Notes under the pieces: model-generated
The model's database searches: none
The model's input: the letters and a program-made list of their open reading frames with translations, nothing else
What the model was told of the DNA's origin: nothing
Made by a program: the position numbers and the translations under genes
DNA from: DASUPK01 sp963815045
GTDB taxonomy: Bacteria > Actinomycetota > Thermoleophilia > Solirubrobacterales > 70-9
Assembly (NCBI GenBank): GCA_963815045.1
Contig: CAWFET010000002.1
Coordinates: forward strand, 372,001 to 436,000
Direction of reading: 5' to 3'
DNA: 64,000 nucleotides
In this document: one piece after another, positions 40,990-49,704 of the stretch
Layout of the letters: each line of letters starts with the position of its first letter
How positions within the stretch are numbered: the stretch's first letter is position 1

Positions 40990-42214
40990 TTCGGCGCGCG
41001 TGGAATCGGCGGACTCCGGATCCCTGCGTTCCCTCCGTGAGCTCAATCGCGGCCGCGTCATCGACGCGTTCCGCGGCCGGGGCACCGCCAGCCGCGCCGA
41101 GATCGCCCGCGCGACCGGGCTGTCGCGCTCCACGGTCTCGAGCATCGTCTCCGACCTGATCGCAGCGGGATTGCTCACCGAGCAGGCGGAGGCAACGGGC
41201 GTCGCTCACGGCGAGGCTGGGGGAAGGCCGCCGGTCCTCCTCTCCCTGAATCCGTCGGCCGGCCTCGCCGTGGGCGTCGACTTCGGCCACACCCATCTAC
41301 GCGTGGCCGTGTCGGACCTCTCGCACGAGGTCCTCGCCGAGTCCTGGCAGGAGCTCGACGTCGACCACTCCGCCGAGGAGGGACTGGACGCCGCCGCGAA
41401 GCTGGTGGACGAGGTCCTCAACGAGGCTAAGGCCGAGCGCAAGGGCGTCATCGGCGTGGGGATGGGTCTCCCGGGCCCGATCAACCGGATGACCGGTGCC
41501 GTGGGCTCGTCCTCGATCCTGCCGGGCTGGGTCGGCGTCAACGCGGCGATGGAGATGGAGCGCAGGCTCCGTCTGCCGGTGAGGGTCGAGAACGACGCGA
41601 ACCTGGGCGCCCTGGCGGAGTTCGTCTGGGGCTCCGGCCGCGGCTTCGCGGACGTCGTCTACATCAAGCTCTCCTCGGGCGTCGGCGCGGGCCTGCTCTT
41701 CGGCGGCCGCTTGCATCAGGGGGCCGGAGGCACCGCCGGCGAGATCGGCCACATGCCGGCCCAGAATGGGACGGCGATCTGCCGATGCGGCAGCCGTGGC
41801 TGCATCGAGACGGTCGCCTCCGCCCGGGCGATCGCGGAGCAGGTGGGGGTGAGCCGGGGCGAGGACGTATCGCCGCGTGACCTCCTCCGGCTGATTTCGG
41901 ACCGAGATCCCGCGGCGAGTCGCCTGGTCGGCGAGGCCGGCCGTGAGATCGGAGTCGCCCTCGCCGGGCTCTGCAATCTGGTCAACCCGAACTGCGTGAT
42001 CATCGGCGGCGACCTGAGCGCCGCGGGGGACCTGATCACCGAGCCCGTGGTCGAATCGATCCGCCGCTACGCCATCGCCAGCGCCGCGGAGGAGGTCAAG
42101 GTCGTGGCGGGCGTCCTGGGAGAGCGCGCGGAGCTGCTCGGTGCTCTGGCCCTCGTCCTGCATGCAACCGACGGCGTGATCGGCGCAGGGCCGCCCGCGC
42201 AGGTGGCGGCATGA
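40979..42214 (+). CDS. ROK-family transcriptional regulator
   Basis: A 411-residue repressor/sugar kinase-like protein. An N-terminal winged helix (ELNRGRVIDAFRGRGTASRAEIARATGLSRSTVSSIVSDL) is fused to a ROK domain. The sugar kinase-like ATP motif is AVGVDFGHTHLRVAV, and the substrate region has VENDANLGALAEF. The zinc-binding CxCGxxGCxE motif is CRCGSRGCIET. It probably senses the sugar carried by the ABC transporter encoded directly downstream. It starts at GTG 40979, or 7 codons later at another GTG. Two related palindromes, one before this gene and one before the transporter, are candidate operators. Confidence 0.93.
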   Translation: MDKGSARVESADSGSLRSLRELNRGRVIDAFRGRGTASRAEIARATGLSRSTVSSIVSDLIAAGLLTEQAEATGVAHGEAGGRPPVLLSLNPSAGLAVGVDFGHTHLRVAVSDLSHEVLAESWQELDVDHSAEEGLDAAAKLVDEVLNEAKAERKGVIGVGMGLPGPINRMTGAVGSSSILPGWVGVNAAMEMERRLRLPVRVENDANLGALAEFVWGSGRGFADVVYIKLSSGVGAGLLFGGRLHQGAGGTAGEIGHMPAQNGTAICRCGSRGCIETVASARAIAEQVGVSRGEDVSPRDLLRLISDRDPAASRLVGEAGREIGVALAGLCNLVNPNCVIIGGDLSAAGDLITEPVVESIRRYAIASAAEEVKVVAGVLGERAELLGALALVLHATDGVIGAGPPAQVAA

Positions 42215-42243
42215 ATGTCCAAGACGTTGGAGCCGGGTTCGGT

Positions 42244-42258
42244 TTCCTAAATCAAGAA
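42244..42258. promoter_or_regulatory. Second ROK-type site before the transporter
   Basis: TTCCTAAATCAAGAA resembles the palindrome at 40910-40924 (core TCCT-AATCA-GA). It is an imperfect dyad lying 14-29 bases upstream of the substrate-binding protein start. Confidence 0.4.
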
Positions 42259-42286
42259 GAGAGGAACAACAGTGGAGGTGGTACGT

Positions 42287-43417
42287 GTGACTAGATCCAA
42301 TCGTTGGGCCCGAGGTGCCGTGCTTTCGGTGGCGGCGCTTGTGATCGGGCTCGGGCTCGCCGCCTGCGGCGGCAGTAGCGGCGGCGGAGGGCCGAAGGTG
42401 GCCCTGCTGCTTCCGGAGTCGAAGACGACTCGATACGAGGCCCACGATCATCCGGAGTTCGAGGCCGCACTGAAGACGGCGTGCCCGGACTGTGAGCTCA
42501 TCTACAACAACGCGAACCAGGACGCGTCGACACAGCAGTCCCAGATGGAGTCGGCGCTCACCGATGGGGCCGATGTTGTGGTCCTCGACCCGGTGGACTC
42601 TGCGTCCGCCGCTTCGATGGTGAACCTGGCGAAGCAGCAGAACGTTCCGGTCGTGAGCTATGACCGGCTGATCCTGGACACGCCCGACGTTGCCGCGTAC
42701 GTCTCGTTCGACAACGTCAAGGTGGGCGAGCTCCAGGGCAGCACCCTGGCCAAGAAGCTCGCCAGTGACGGCAACCCCACCGGGCCGATCGTGAAGATCA
42801 ACGGCTCGCCGACCGACAACAACGCGAAGCTGTTCGGTCAAGGTGCGGACTCCGCGCTGAATGCGGCGAACGTCCAGGTCGCCAAGGAGTACGACACCCC
42901 GGATTGGAGCCCCGACAAGGCCCAGTCCGAGATGGATCAGGCGATCACGGCGCTCGGCAAGACCGGGTTCAAGGGCCTGTACGCCATGAACGACGGCACC
43001 GCGGGTGGAGCGATCGCCGCGATGCAGGCCGCAGGCATCGATCCGAAGACGATTCCGTCGACGGGTCAGGACGCCGAGCTGGAGGCCGTCCAGCGCATCC
43101 TGACGGGTGACCAGTACATGACGGTCTACAAGGCGACGCGGCCTGAAGCCGAGACCTCCGCAAAGATCGCGGCGGCCTTGGCCCAGGGCAAGCCGATTCC
43201 GACCAGTGGTCTCCTCGTCAAGCAGACGAAGACCAACAACGGTGCGGCGGACATCCCGTCCTACCTGCTGACGCCGGTGGCGGCGACGAAGGACAACCTC
43301 GCCTCCGTCACGTACGGCGGCCAGCCGCTGATCGGTTCGGACGGATACTGGACCGCCGGCGACGTCTGCACCCCGGAGTTCCAGTCGGCCTGTCAGGCGG
43401 CCGGGATCGGCGGGTAG
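42287..43417 (+). CDS. Sugar ABC transporter substrate-binding lipoprotein
   Basis: A 376-residue periplasmic-binding-protein-like lipoprotein of the ribose/xylose (PBP type I) class. The signal peptide MTRSNRWARGAVLSVAALVIG ends in the lipobox LAAC, followed by GGSSGGGG. The body has KVALLLPESKTTRYEAHD, GADVVVLDPVDS, VPVVSYDRLI, GLYAMNDGTAGGAIAAM and TGQDAELEAVQRI, much like XylF. GTG 42287 is preferred for its GGAGG eight bases upstream; GTG 42272 is also open. With the ATPase and permease that follow it forms a complete importer, probably for xylose or a related sugar. Confidence 0.93.
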   Translation: MTRSNRWARGAVLSVAALVIGLGLAACGGSSGGGGPKVALLLPESKTTRYEAHDHPEFEAALKTACPDCELIYNNANQDASTQQSQMESALTDGADVVVLDPVDSASAASMVNLAKQQNVPVVSYDRLILDTPDVAAYVSFDNVKVGELQGSTLAKKLASDGNPTGPIVKINGSPTDNNAKLFGQGADSALNAANVQVAKEYDTPDWSPDKAQSEMDQAITALGKTGFKGLYAMNDGTAGGAIAAMQAAGIDPKTIPSTGQDAELEAVQRILTGDQYMTVYKATRPEAETSAKIAAALAQGKPIPTSGLLVKQTKTNNGAADIPSYLLTPVAATKDNLASVTYGGQPLIGSDGYWTAGDVCTPEFQSACQAAGIGG

Positions 43418-43450
43418 AAGAATGAGCCCCGAGCGTGAGGAGATGAGAAG

Positions 43451-44257
43451 GTGAACGAGCAGAAGCAGAGCGGCAACGGCAAGCCGGATCATCTCCTCGC
43501 GCTCAAGGGGTTCACCAAGACCTTTGGCCCCGTCCAGGCCCTCTCCGACGTCGACTTCGAGGTCGACGGAGGAGAGGTCGTCGCCCTGGTCGGCGACAAC
43601 GGGGCCGGGAAGTCGACCCTGATCAAGGCGATCGACGGAGTGCAGCCGCCCGACTCCGGCCAGGCCTACTTCGAGGGCAAGCCGGTCAAGATCAGCGATC
43701 CGAACTCGGCGACCAAGCTGGGGATCGCCACGGTCTTCCAGGACCTGGCGCTCTGCGACAACCTGGACGTGGTCGCCAACCTCTATCTCGGCCAGGAGGC
43801 GGTGGGCAACGGCGGCATCCCCTTGCCCGTGATCAACGAGACCGAGATGGAGCAGCACACCAACGAGCTTCTCGACGAGCTCTCCGTCACCACGCTCGGC
43901 AGCGTGCGGACCGAGGTCGGCAGCCTCTCCGGAGGCCAGCGCCAATCGGTCGCGATCGCCCGGTCTCTGCTCGGCGAGCCGAAGGTCGTGTTGCTCGACG
44001 AGCCGACCGCCGCCCTCGGCGTGGCCCAGACCGCGCAGGTGATCAGCCTGATCAAGCGCCTTCGCGAGCGAGGACTCGGCGTGGTGGTGATCAGCCACAA
44101 CCTGGAGGACGTCTTCGAGGTCGCCGACCGGATCGTCGTGCTGAGGCTGGGCAGGCGGGAGGCCACCTTCGACATCAAGACGACGACGCGGGAGGAGGTC
44201 GTGGCGGCGATCACCGGCGCCTCGGCCGAGATCGACTTCACGAAGGAGGGCAGGTGA
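43451..44257 (+). CDS. Sugar ABC transporter ATPase (single domain)
   Basis: A 268-residue ATP-binding subunit. Walker A is GDNGAGKSTLIK, the Q-loop region is TVFQDLALCDNLDVV, the signature is LSGGQRQSVAIARSL and Walker B is VVLLDEPTAALG, followed by the H-loop VISHN. It has only one ABC domain, whereas XylG/RbsA have two, so it resembles FrcA/GguA-like single-domain versions. It should work as a homodimer. It starts at GTG 43451 with a good ribosome site (gaggagatgagaag) and overlaps the permease gene. Confidence 0.95.
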   Translation: MNEQKQSGNGKPDHLLALKGFTKTFGPVQALSDVDFEVDGGEVVALVGDNGAGKSTLIKAIDGVQPPDSGQAYFEGKPVKISDPNSATKLGIATVFQDLALCDNLDVVANLYLGQEAVGNGGIPLPVINETEMEQHTNELLDELSVTTLGSVRTEVGSLSGGQRQSVAIARSLLGEPKVVLLDEPTAALGVAQTAQVISLIKRLRERGLGVVVISHNLEDVFEVADRIVVLRLGRREATFDIKTTTREEVVAAITGASAEIDFTKEGR

Positions 44258-45465
44258 TGGAAAGCGCCACCCCGACCGCCGACGGCGCCGACTCTGGCGA
44301 GAGCAGGGTCAGGTTCATCGCGCGCCTGGCGCGCGGGGAGCTCGGCTCCCTGCGGGTATTCCTGACGATCGCCCTGATCTGGGTGATCTTCCAATCCCAG
44401 AACGATCGCTTCCTCTCCGCGATCAACCTCACCAACCTGACGCTGCAGATCGCCGCCATCGGGACGATCTCCGTCGGCGTCGTGCTCGTCCTGCTGCTCG
44501 GGGAGATCGACCTCTCGGTCGGCGCGGTGAGCGGGCTCGCCGCAGGGGTGATGGCCGTGCTCCAGGTCAAGCACGGCTGGAGCCCTGAGCTCGCCATCCT
44601 CGCCGGTCTTGCGACCGGCGCCATCATCGGATTCTTCAACGGATTCATGGTCACCTTCTTCGGGATCCCGTCGTTCGTGGTGACCCTTGCGGGACTGCTT
44701 GCCTGGCAAGGGGCGCTCTTATTCGTGCTCGGGGACACCGGGACGATCAACCTGCCGCCCAGCACGATCACCGACCTGGCCGGCAAGTTCTTCTCAGCCG
44801 GCGTCGGCTACGTCCTCGCGGCGATCGTCACCGGGGCGACGCTGGGCACCGGGCTGATGGAGTTACGCCGGAGGCAGAAGGCGGGCCTGGAGACCGACCC
44901 GCTCGGCGGAATCGTCATCCGGACCGTGGTCGTCGGCATCGCGAGCTTCGCCGCGGTGGCGATCCTGAGCTCGGACCGTGGCATCCCGCTGTCGGCGCTG
45001 ATCCTGGTCGCCTTCTGCGGCTTCTTCGCCTGGCTGACGACGCGGACTCCGTTCGGCCGCCACATCTTCGCGACTGGCGGGAACGCCGAGGCCGCGCGGC
45101 GTGCCGGCATCCCGATCAATCGCGTGCGGATCCTGGTCTTCACGATCTGCTCGACGATGGCGGCGGCGGGTGGCATCCTGGCTGCATCGCGGCTGATCGC
45201 CGTCAACCAGGCGTCCGGCTCGGGCGACGTCCTGCTGCTGGCGATCGCGGGCCCCGTGATCGCGGGCACCAGCCTGTTCGGAGGCCGCGGCTCGGTCTGG
45301 TCGGCGCTGCTCGGCGCCGTCGTGATCGGGTCGATCTCGAACGGGATGGACCTGCTCGGCCTGAACTCCGACGTCAAGTACATGATCACCGGCGGTGTCC
45401 TGCTCGCCGCGGTGACGGTCGACGCTCTGGCCCGCCGCCAGCGCGAGCGGACGCAGGTGACGTAG
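44254..45465 (+). CDS. Sugar ABC transporter permease (XylH-like)
   Basis: A 403-residue permease with about ten to twelve helices (FLTIALIWVIFQSQ, ISVGVVLVLLLGEIDLSVGAVSGLAAG, FFNGFMVTFFGIPSFVVTLAGLLAW). The segment GEIDLSVGAVSGL is characteristic of the ribose/xylose/AI-2 permease family, and the cytoplasmic coupling loop FATGGNAEAARRAGI is typical as well. GTG 44254 overlaps the ATPase stop; ATG 44257 is an equal alternative. It forms the membrane channel of the sugar importer encoded by the two preceding genes. Confidence 0.94.
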   Translation: MMESATPTADGADSGESRVRFIARLARGELGSLRVFLTIALIWVIFQSQNDRFLSAINLTNLTLQIAAIGTISVGVVLVLLLGEIDLSVGAVSGLAAGVMAVLQVKHGWSPELAILAGLATGAIIGFFNGFMVTFFGIPSFVVTLAGLLAWQGALLFVLGDTGTINLPPSTITDLAGKFFSAGVGYVLAAIVTGATLGTGLMELRRRQKAGLETDPLGGIVIRTVVVGIASFAAVAILSSDRGIPLSALILVAFCGFFAWLTTRTPFGRHIFATGGNAEAARRAGIPINRVRILVFTICSTMAAAGGILAASRLIAVNQASGSGDVLLLAIAGPVIAGTSLFGGRGSVWSALLGAVVIGSISNGMDLLGLNSDVKYMITGGVLLAAVTVDALARRQRERTQVT

Positions 45466-45510
45466 GCCGACTGATACACGCCGAGCCGATTCCTACCTAG
45501 AGTTGTTCAC

Positions 45511-47202
45511 ATGGGTGGTATGAGGCGGGCAGCTCTGATGACCGCTGTGCTGGGGGCGCTGGCGCTGGCCGCGACGGCGGCCGCTCGGTCGAGCGCGCCG
45601 GCCGGCGATGGACGCGCGGTGGTCCTGGTCCGGACACCGGACCTGCCAACAGGCGGCGGGACCCTGGCGAGGCAGCGCTGGCACGAGCTCCGCTCGGCCT
45701 CGAGCGGGATCCTCGGCCGGGTGGCGGACCGCGCGGGCCTGCGCGTCGAGGGCGCCGTGCCGGAGATCGGGATGCTGAGCGTCGACCTCGGGCCCGGCGG
45801 GCTGCCCGCCCTGAAGCGCGAGCTGGCCGCCGACCCGCGCGTGGAATCGGTGAGGCCGGACCCGCCGGTCCAGCTCCGCTATTCGCCGAACGACTTCGCC
45901 TTCACCCACACGGATGTCCACGCTCCGAATGGCGACCTCACCCAATGGAACCTGGTCCGCGAGGGCGGCCCCCGCGCCTGGGATCTGTCCCGGGGCACCG
46001 GCGCCGAGGTGGCGATGGTCGACTCCGGCGTGGACGGCGCGCACCCCGACCTGAGCGGCCGCATCGCGGGTGCCGCTTCGTTCGGGAGCAGCTCCCCGGC
46101 GACCGACCAGATCGGCCATGGCACCCATACCGCCGGGCTGGCCTGCGGCGACGCCGACAACTCCTTCGGGATCGCCTCGATGGGCTTCGACTGCTCTCTC
46201 TACATCGCCAAGATCCAGTTCAACGGCCCGTGCTCCAACGTCTCCTCCGCGATCACCGCCGCCGCGAATCGCGACAGCGACGTGATCAGCATGAGCCTGG
46301 GAGGCTGCGACAGCGGCCTCGTGCCGGCGCTGAGCTACGCGCAGAGTCGCGGCTCGATCCTGGTGTCCGCCGCGGACAACAACCCAAATCCGACCGGCTC
46401 GTGCGGGCTGCTCGGGTCGAACGACTGCATCTATCCGGAGGAGTGGCTGCAGCCCAACGGCAGCGGCCCGAACGCCGGGTTCGACCGTGGCCTTGTCGTC
46501 ACCTCCGCGAAGTACGACGGGACCCGGTCCTCCTTCGCCGAGGCGACGAATCGCGTCTCCGTGGCGGCGTTCGGATCGGCATCGAACTCGATCGGCGGGC
46601 AGCAGGGGATCCTCTCGAGCTGGCCCGCGAACAGCGTCGATGACGATTCGACCGGCGGCAGGACGAGCCTGAACGGCGATAGCCGCTTCGCCTATCTGGT
46701 CGGGACGAGCATGGCCACGCCGCAGGTCGCCGGCGTGGCCGCCCTGATCCGCGCCGTGAAGCCCAACATCGCGAACACCAGGGTCGTCCACCTGATCAAG
46801 GCGACCGCCAGCCACTGCGGTAGCTACGGCGACGGAATCGGCTGGGGCGTGATTCGTGCAGATCAGGCCGTGGCCGCGGCCCTCGACCGAGACGTCGCGG
46901 CACCGGCGTCGCGCATCAAGCGGGCCGCCCATGACCATGGCGCGCTGGAGCTGAAGATCAAGCGTTCCGACACGTCCGGAAGCACCGGTTGCGTGAAGCT
47001 CCCCAAGGCCGGCGTCAAGAGGGTGGTCGTCTTCGCGTCGGTCAACGGCCGTGCCTACCACCGGATCGGCAAGACCACGGGAGGAAAGCTCTCGTTTCAC
47101 CCCCGGAGCGGTCGCCGCTACCGCCTCTTCTCGGTCGCGATCGACAACGCCGGCAACCGCGAGGCCGCCCCGCGCAAGCCGGACCTGAAGCTCCGCCGCT
47201 AG
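45511..47202 (+). CDS. Secreted subtilisin-like serine protease (S8)
   Basis: A 563-residue exported protease. The signal peptide is MRRAALMTAVLGALALAATAAARS. A propeptide inhibitor domain follows (AVVLVRTPDLPTGGG...ELAADPRVESVRPDPPVQL). The catalytic residues are Asp in VAMVDSGVDGAHPDL, His in DQIGHGTHTAG and Ser in LVGTSMATPQVAG; the oxyanion Asn region is VSAADNNPN. A C-terminal beta domain (about the last 110 residues) is rich in Arg and Lys. It is probably released and self-activated. ATG 45511 is used; ATG 45520 is also possible. It converges on the acyltransferase gene, with stops 3 bases apart. Confidence 0.93.
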   Translation: MGGMRRAALMTAVLGALALAATAAARSSAPAGDGRAVVLVRTPDLPTGGGTLARQRWHELRSASSGILGRVADRAGLRVEGAVPEIGMLSVDLGPGGLPALKRELAADPRVESVRPDPPVQLRYSPNDFAFTHTDVHAPNGDLTQWNLVREGGPRAWDLSRGTGAEVAMVDSGVDGAHPDLSGRIAGAASFGSSSPATDQIGHGTHTAGLACGDADNSFGIASMGFDCSLYIAKIQFNGPCSNVSSAITAAANRDSDVISMSLGGCDSGLVPALSYAQSRGSILVSAADNNPNPTGSCGLLGSNDCIYPEEWLQPNGSGPNAGFDRGLVVTSAKYDGTRSSFAEATNRVSVAAFGSASNSIGGQQGILSSWPANSVDDDSTGGRTSLNGDSRFAYLVGTSMATPQVAGVAALIRAVKPNIANTRVVHLIKATASHCGSYGDGIGWGVIRADQAVAAALDRDVAAPASRIKRAAHDHGALELKIKRSDTSGSTGCVKLPKAGVKRVVVFASVNGRAYHRIGKTTGGKLSFHPRSGRRYRLFSVAIDNAGNREAAPRKPDLKLRR

Positions 47203-47205
47203 CCG

Positions 47206-48636
47206 CTAGCCGGGCAGGTCCGCGCCGGCGGCGAGATCCGCCTGGGCGCGAGCCTCGGCCGCCTCGGCGGCATGGAGGAGATCCGTGAGCGACTCGGAGA
47301 GACCGGTGGCGAGCATCTCGAGATCCTCCATCGCGTCGTAGTCCCCGAGGAGGCCGAAGTCGATGCCGCCGTTGTAGGACATGATCGCGATGGCGAGGGC
47401 GTGGTTCTCCGGCAGGAAGGCGACCGGGAACACGTCCTGCAGCTCGCGGCCGAGCACGTACAGCGGGATCTGCGGGCCGGGCACGTTGGTGACGATCAGG
47501 TTGAAGAGACGGGTGGAGAAGTTGATGCGGGAGGCCTGCGCCAGCAGCGTGGGTGGCGCGAAGTCGTTGAAGCGCGAGATCACCTCAGCCCCGAGGGCCT
47601 GCTTGGACTCCTTCAGGCTCCCCATCGCGCGCTTGACCGCGTCGAGCCGCTTCACCGGGTCCTCGATGTAGACGGGCAGCGGCCCGCGCATCGCGGCGAT
47701 TCGGTTGCCCAGCTGCCCGTGCTCGTCCTCGGCGCGAATCGAGACCGGGACCAGAGCCCGCAGCTCGAGGCCCTCCGTCTTCAGCCCGCGGCTCCGCAGC
47801 CAGCTGCGCAGGGCGCCGCTGACGACGGCGAGGACGACGTCATTGACCGTGCCGCCGAAGGTGTCCTTGATCCGCTTGAAGGCGCCCAGCTCGGCGCGGC
47901 TCCAGGCGAAGCGGCGGTGAGATCCGATCGCGGTGTTGAGCGGCACCTCCGGCGCCGGGTTGGTGAAGTTCCAGGCGACCTCGCCGAGGGCCTCGCCGGC
48001 CTCGACCACCTTCCGGGTCGTCCTCATCGGATGACTCGCGGCGCGGACCGCACGGCGAGCCAGCTTGAAGGGCGTCTCGCTGAGCTCGGCGACGCCGCGG
48101 GCGGCCAGCTCGGCTGAGGAGGGGGAGGGCTGGGGGACCCAGTCGCGGTCCGGCTCGATCGGCTCGGGGACGGGCTTCACGTCGAAGAGGACGGTCGCGA
48201 TGTCGACTCCCGAGACTCCGTCGACCAGGGCGTGATGGGTCTTGGTCACCAGCGCGAAGCGGTTCTTCTCGAGCCCCTGGATCAGCCAGAGCTCCCAGAG
48301 CGGCTTGGAGCGGTCGAGTCCCTGGGAGAAGAGCCGGCCGGCGATGTTGCGGAGCTGCTCCTCGGACCCCGGCGCGGGCAGCGCCGAATGTCGCACGTGG
48401 TAGGCGAGGTGGAAGTGCGGGTCGTCGACCCAGAACGGCCTGCCGGTCTCGATCGGCGGGAAGGCCAGCTTCTGGCGGAAGCGCGGCACCAGGTGGAGTC
48501 GGCTGCGAACGTGGTCGAGGAAGTCGTCGTAGATCGGTGGCGGCCCCTCGAAGATCAGGATCGCGCCGACGTGCATGTGCGCGCTCGAGGTCTCGTTCGT
48601 CAAGAACGAAGCGTCGATCGAGCTCAATCTGTCCAT
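47206..48636 (-). CDS. Wax ester synthase/DGAT-family acyltransferase
   Basis: A 476-residue WS/DGAT enzyme. The acyltransferase active site HHxxxDG is present as KTHHALVDGVSG. The N-terminus MDRLSSIDASFL is typical of the family, and later motifs include RRFAWSRAELGAFKRIKD, GGTVNDVVLAVVSGALRSWL and NLIVTNVPGPQIPLYVLG. It would join fatty acyl-CoA to an alcohol or diacylglycerol to make storage lipid, common in actinobacteria. I chose ATG 48636; an ATG five codons earlier is also open. It is divergent from ispH. Confidence 0.94.
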   Translation of the reverse strand: MDRLSSIDASFLTNETSSAHMHVGAILIFEGPPPIYDDFLDHVRSRLHLVPRFRQKLAFPPIETGRPFWVDDPHFHLAYHVRHSALPAPGSEEQLRNIAGRLFSQGLDRSKPLWELWLIQGLEKNRFALVTKTHHALVDGVSGVDIATVLFDVKPVPEPIEPDRDWVPQPSPSSAELAARGVAELSETPFKLARRAVRAASHPMRTTRKVVEAGEALGEVAWNFTNPAPEVPLNTAIGSHRRFAWSRAELGAFKRIKDTFGGTVNDVVLAVVSGALRSWLRSRGLKTEGLELRALVPVSIRAEDEHGQLGNRIAAMRGPLPVYIEDPVKRLDAVKRAMGSLKESKQALGAEVISRFNDFAPPTLLAQASRINFSTRLFNLIVTNVPGPQIPLYVLGRELQDVFPVAFLPENHALAIAIMSYNGGIDFGLLGDYDAMEDLEMLATGLSESLTDLLHAAEAAEARAQADLAAGADLPG

Positions 48637-48711
48637 GTGCCCCTGTGCCATACCCGAGGGCGAGAGGGTACCGGGCTGGGGGTGGTCCCCGCTACCCTTT
48701 CCTCGGGCGTC

Positions 48712-49704
48712 ATGTCCACCTCCGGAAACACCCTCCCGGGACCCTCCAAGGTCCTGCTCGCGGCGCCGCGCGGCTATTGCGCGGGCGTCGACCGTGCCGT
48801 GCAGACGGTCGAGCACGCGCTCGATCTCTACGGCGAGCCGATCTACGTCCGCAAGGAGATCGTCCACAACAAGCACGTCGTGCACGAGCTCGAGAAGCGT
48901 GGCGCGATCTTCGTCGACCAGGAGACCGAGGTGCCCGAGGGAGAGATGGTTGTCTTCTCCGCACACGGCGTGGCGCCCAGCGTCCACGAGAACGCCAAGA
49001 AGCGGCAGCTGCGCACGATCGACGCAACCTGCCCACTGGTCACGAAGGTGCACGTCGAGGCACGCAAGTTCGCGGCCGAGGGCTACACGATCGTCCTGAT
49101 CGGACACGAGGGCCACGAGGAGGTCGAGGGGACCACCGGCGAGGCGCCGGACCGGACGGTTCTGGTCCAGACCGAGGAGGACGTGGACACGCTCGAGGTC
49201 GACGACCCCGACCGCATCGCCTACATCACGCAGACCACGCTCTCGGTCGATGAGACGTCCTCGATCATCGCCGCCCTGAAGAAGAAGTTCCCGAACGCGG
49301 CGGGGCCGAAGACAGACGACATCTGTTACGCGACGACCAACCGCCAGCAGTCCGTCAGGGCTCTGGCCAAGGAGTGCGACCTGGTCCTGGTGATCGGTTC
49401 GACCAACTCATCGAACTCGAACCGGCTGGTCGAAGTGGCCCGCGAGCACGGCGCCGACTCCTATCTGATCGACAACCACCAGCAGGTCGACGAGGACTGG
49501 CTCAAGGGTGTCGAGACCGTCGGCATCACCTCGGGCGCCAGCGCGCCCGAGGAGCTGGTCGAGGCGCTCGTCACGTTCTTCCGCGAGCGCGGCGCCGACG
49601 ACGTCTCCGAGCTGAAGACAGTCGACGAAGACGTCCGCTTCATGCTCCCCGGCGAGATCCGCAAGGAGCTCCTCGCCTCTCAGGGCACCCCCGCCGCGAA
49701 CTGA
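48712..49704 (+). CDS. ispH: 4-hydroxy-3-methylbut-2-enyl diphosphate reductase
   Basis: A 330-residue full-length IspH, the last enzyme of the MEP isoprenoid pathway, making IPP and DMAPP. The three cluster cysteines are visible in PRGYCAGVDRAV, DATCPLVTKVH and DICYATTNRQ. The substrate histidines are in VHNKHVVHEL and SAHGVAPSVH, and VIGSTNSSNSNRLVE closes the active site. It needs reduced ferredoxin or flavodoxin. The ATG at 48712 follows a short leader. Its last 25 bases overlap the end of the convergent redoxin gene. Confidence 0.97.
   Translation: MSTSGNTLPGPSKVLLAAPRGYCAGVDRAVQTVEHALDLYGEPIYVRKEIVHNKHVVHELEKRGAIFVDQETEVPEGEMVVFSAHGVAPSVHENAKKRQLRTIDATCPLVTKVHVEARKFAAEGYTIVLIGHEGHEEVEGTTGEAPDRTVLVQTEEDVDTLEVDDPDRIAYITQTTLSVDETSSIIAALKKKFPNAAGPKTDDICYATTNRQQSVRALAKECDLVLVIGSTNSSNSNRLVEVAREHGADSYLIDNHQQVDEDWLKGVETVGITSGASAPEELVEALVTFFRERGADDVSELKTVDEDVRFMLPGEIRKELLASQGTPAAN

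Noticed and set aside
41297..44098. A 933-codon open frame antisense to the ROK, binding protein and ATPase genes
   Set aside because: It spans three real genes on the other strand, and its composition is that of a shadow frame.
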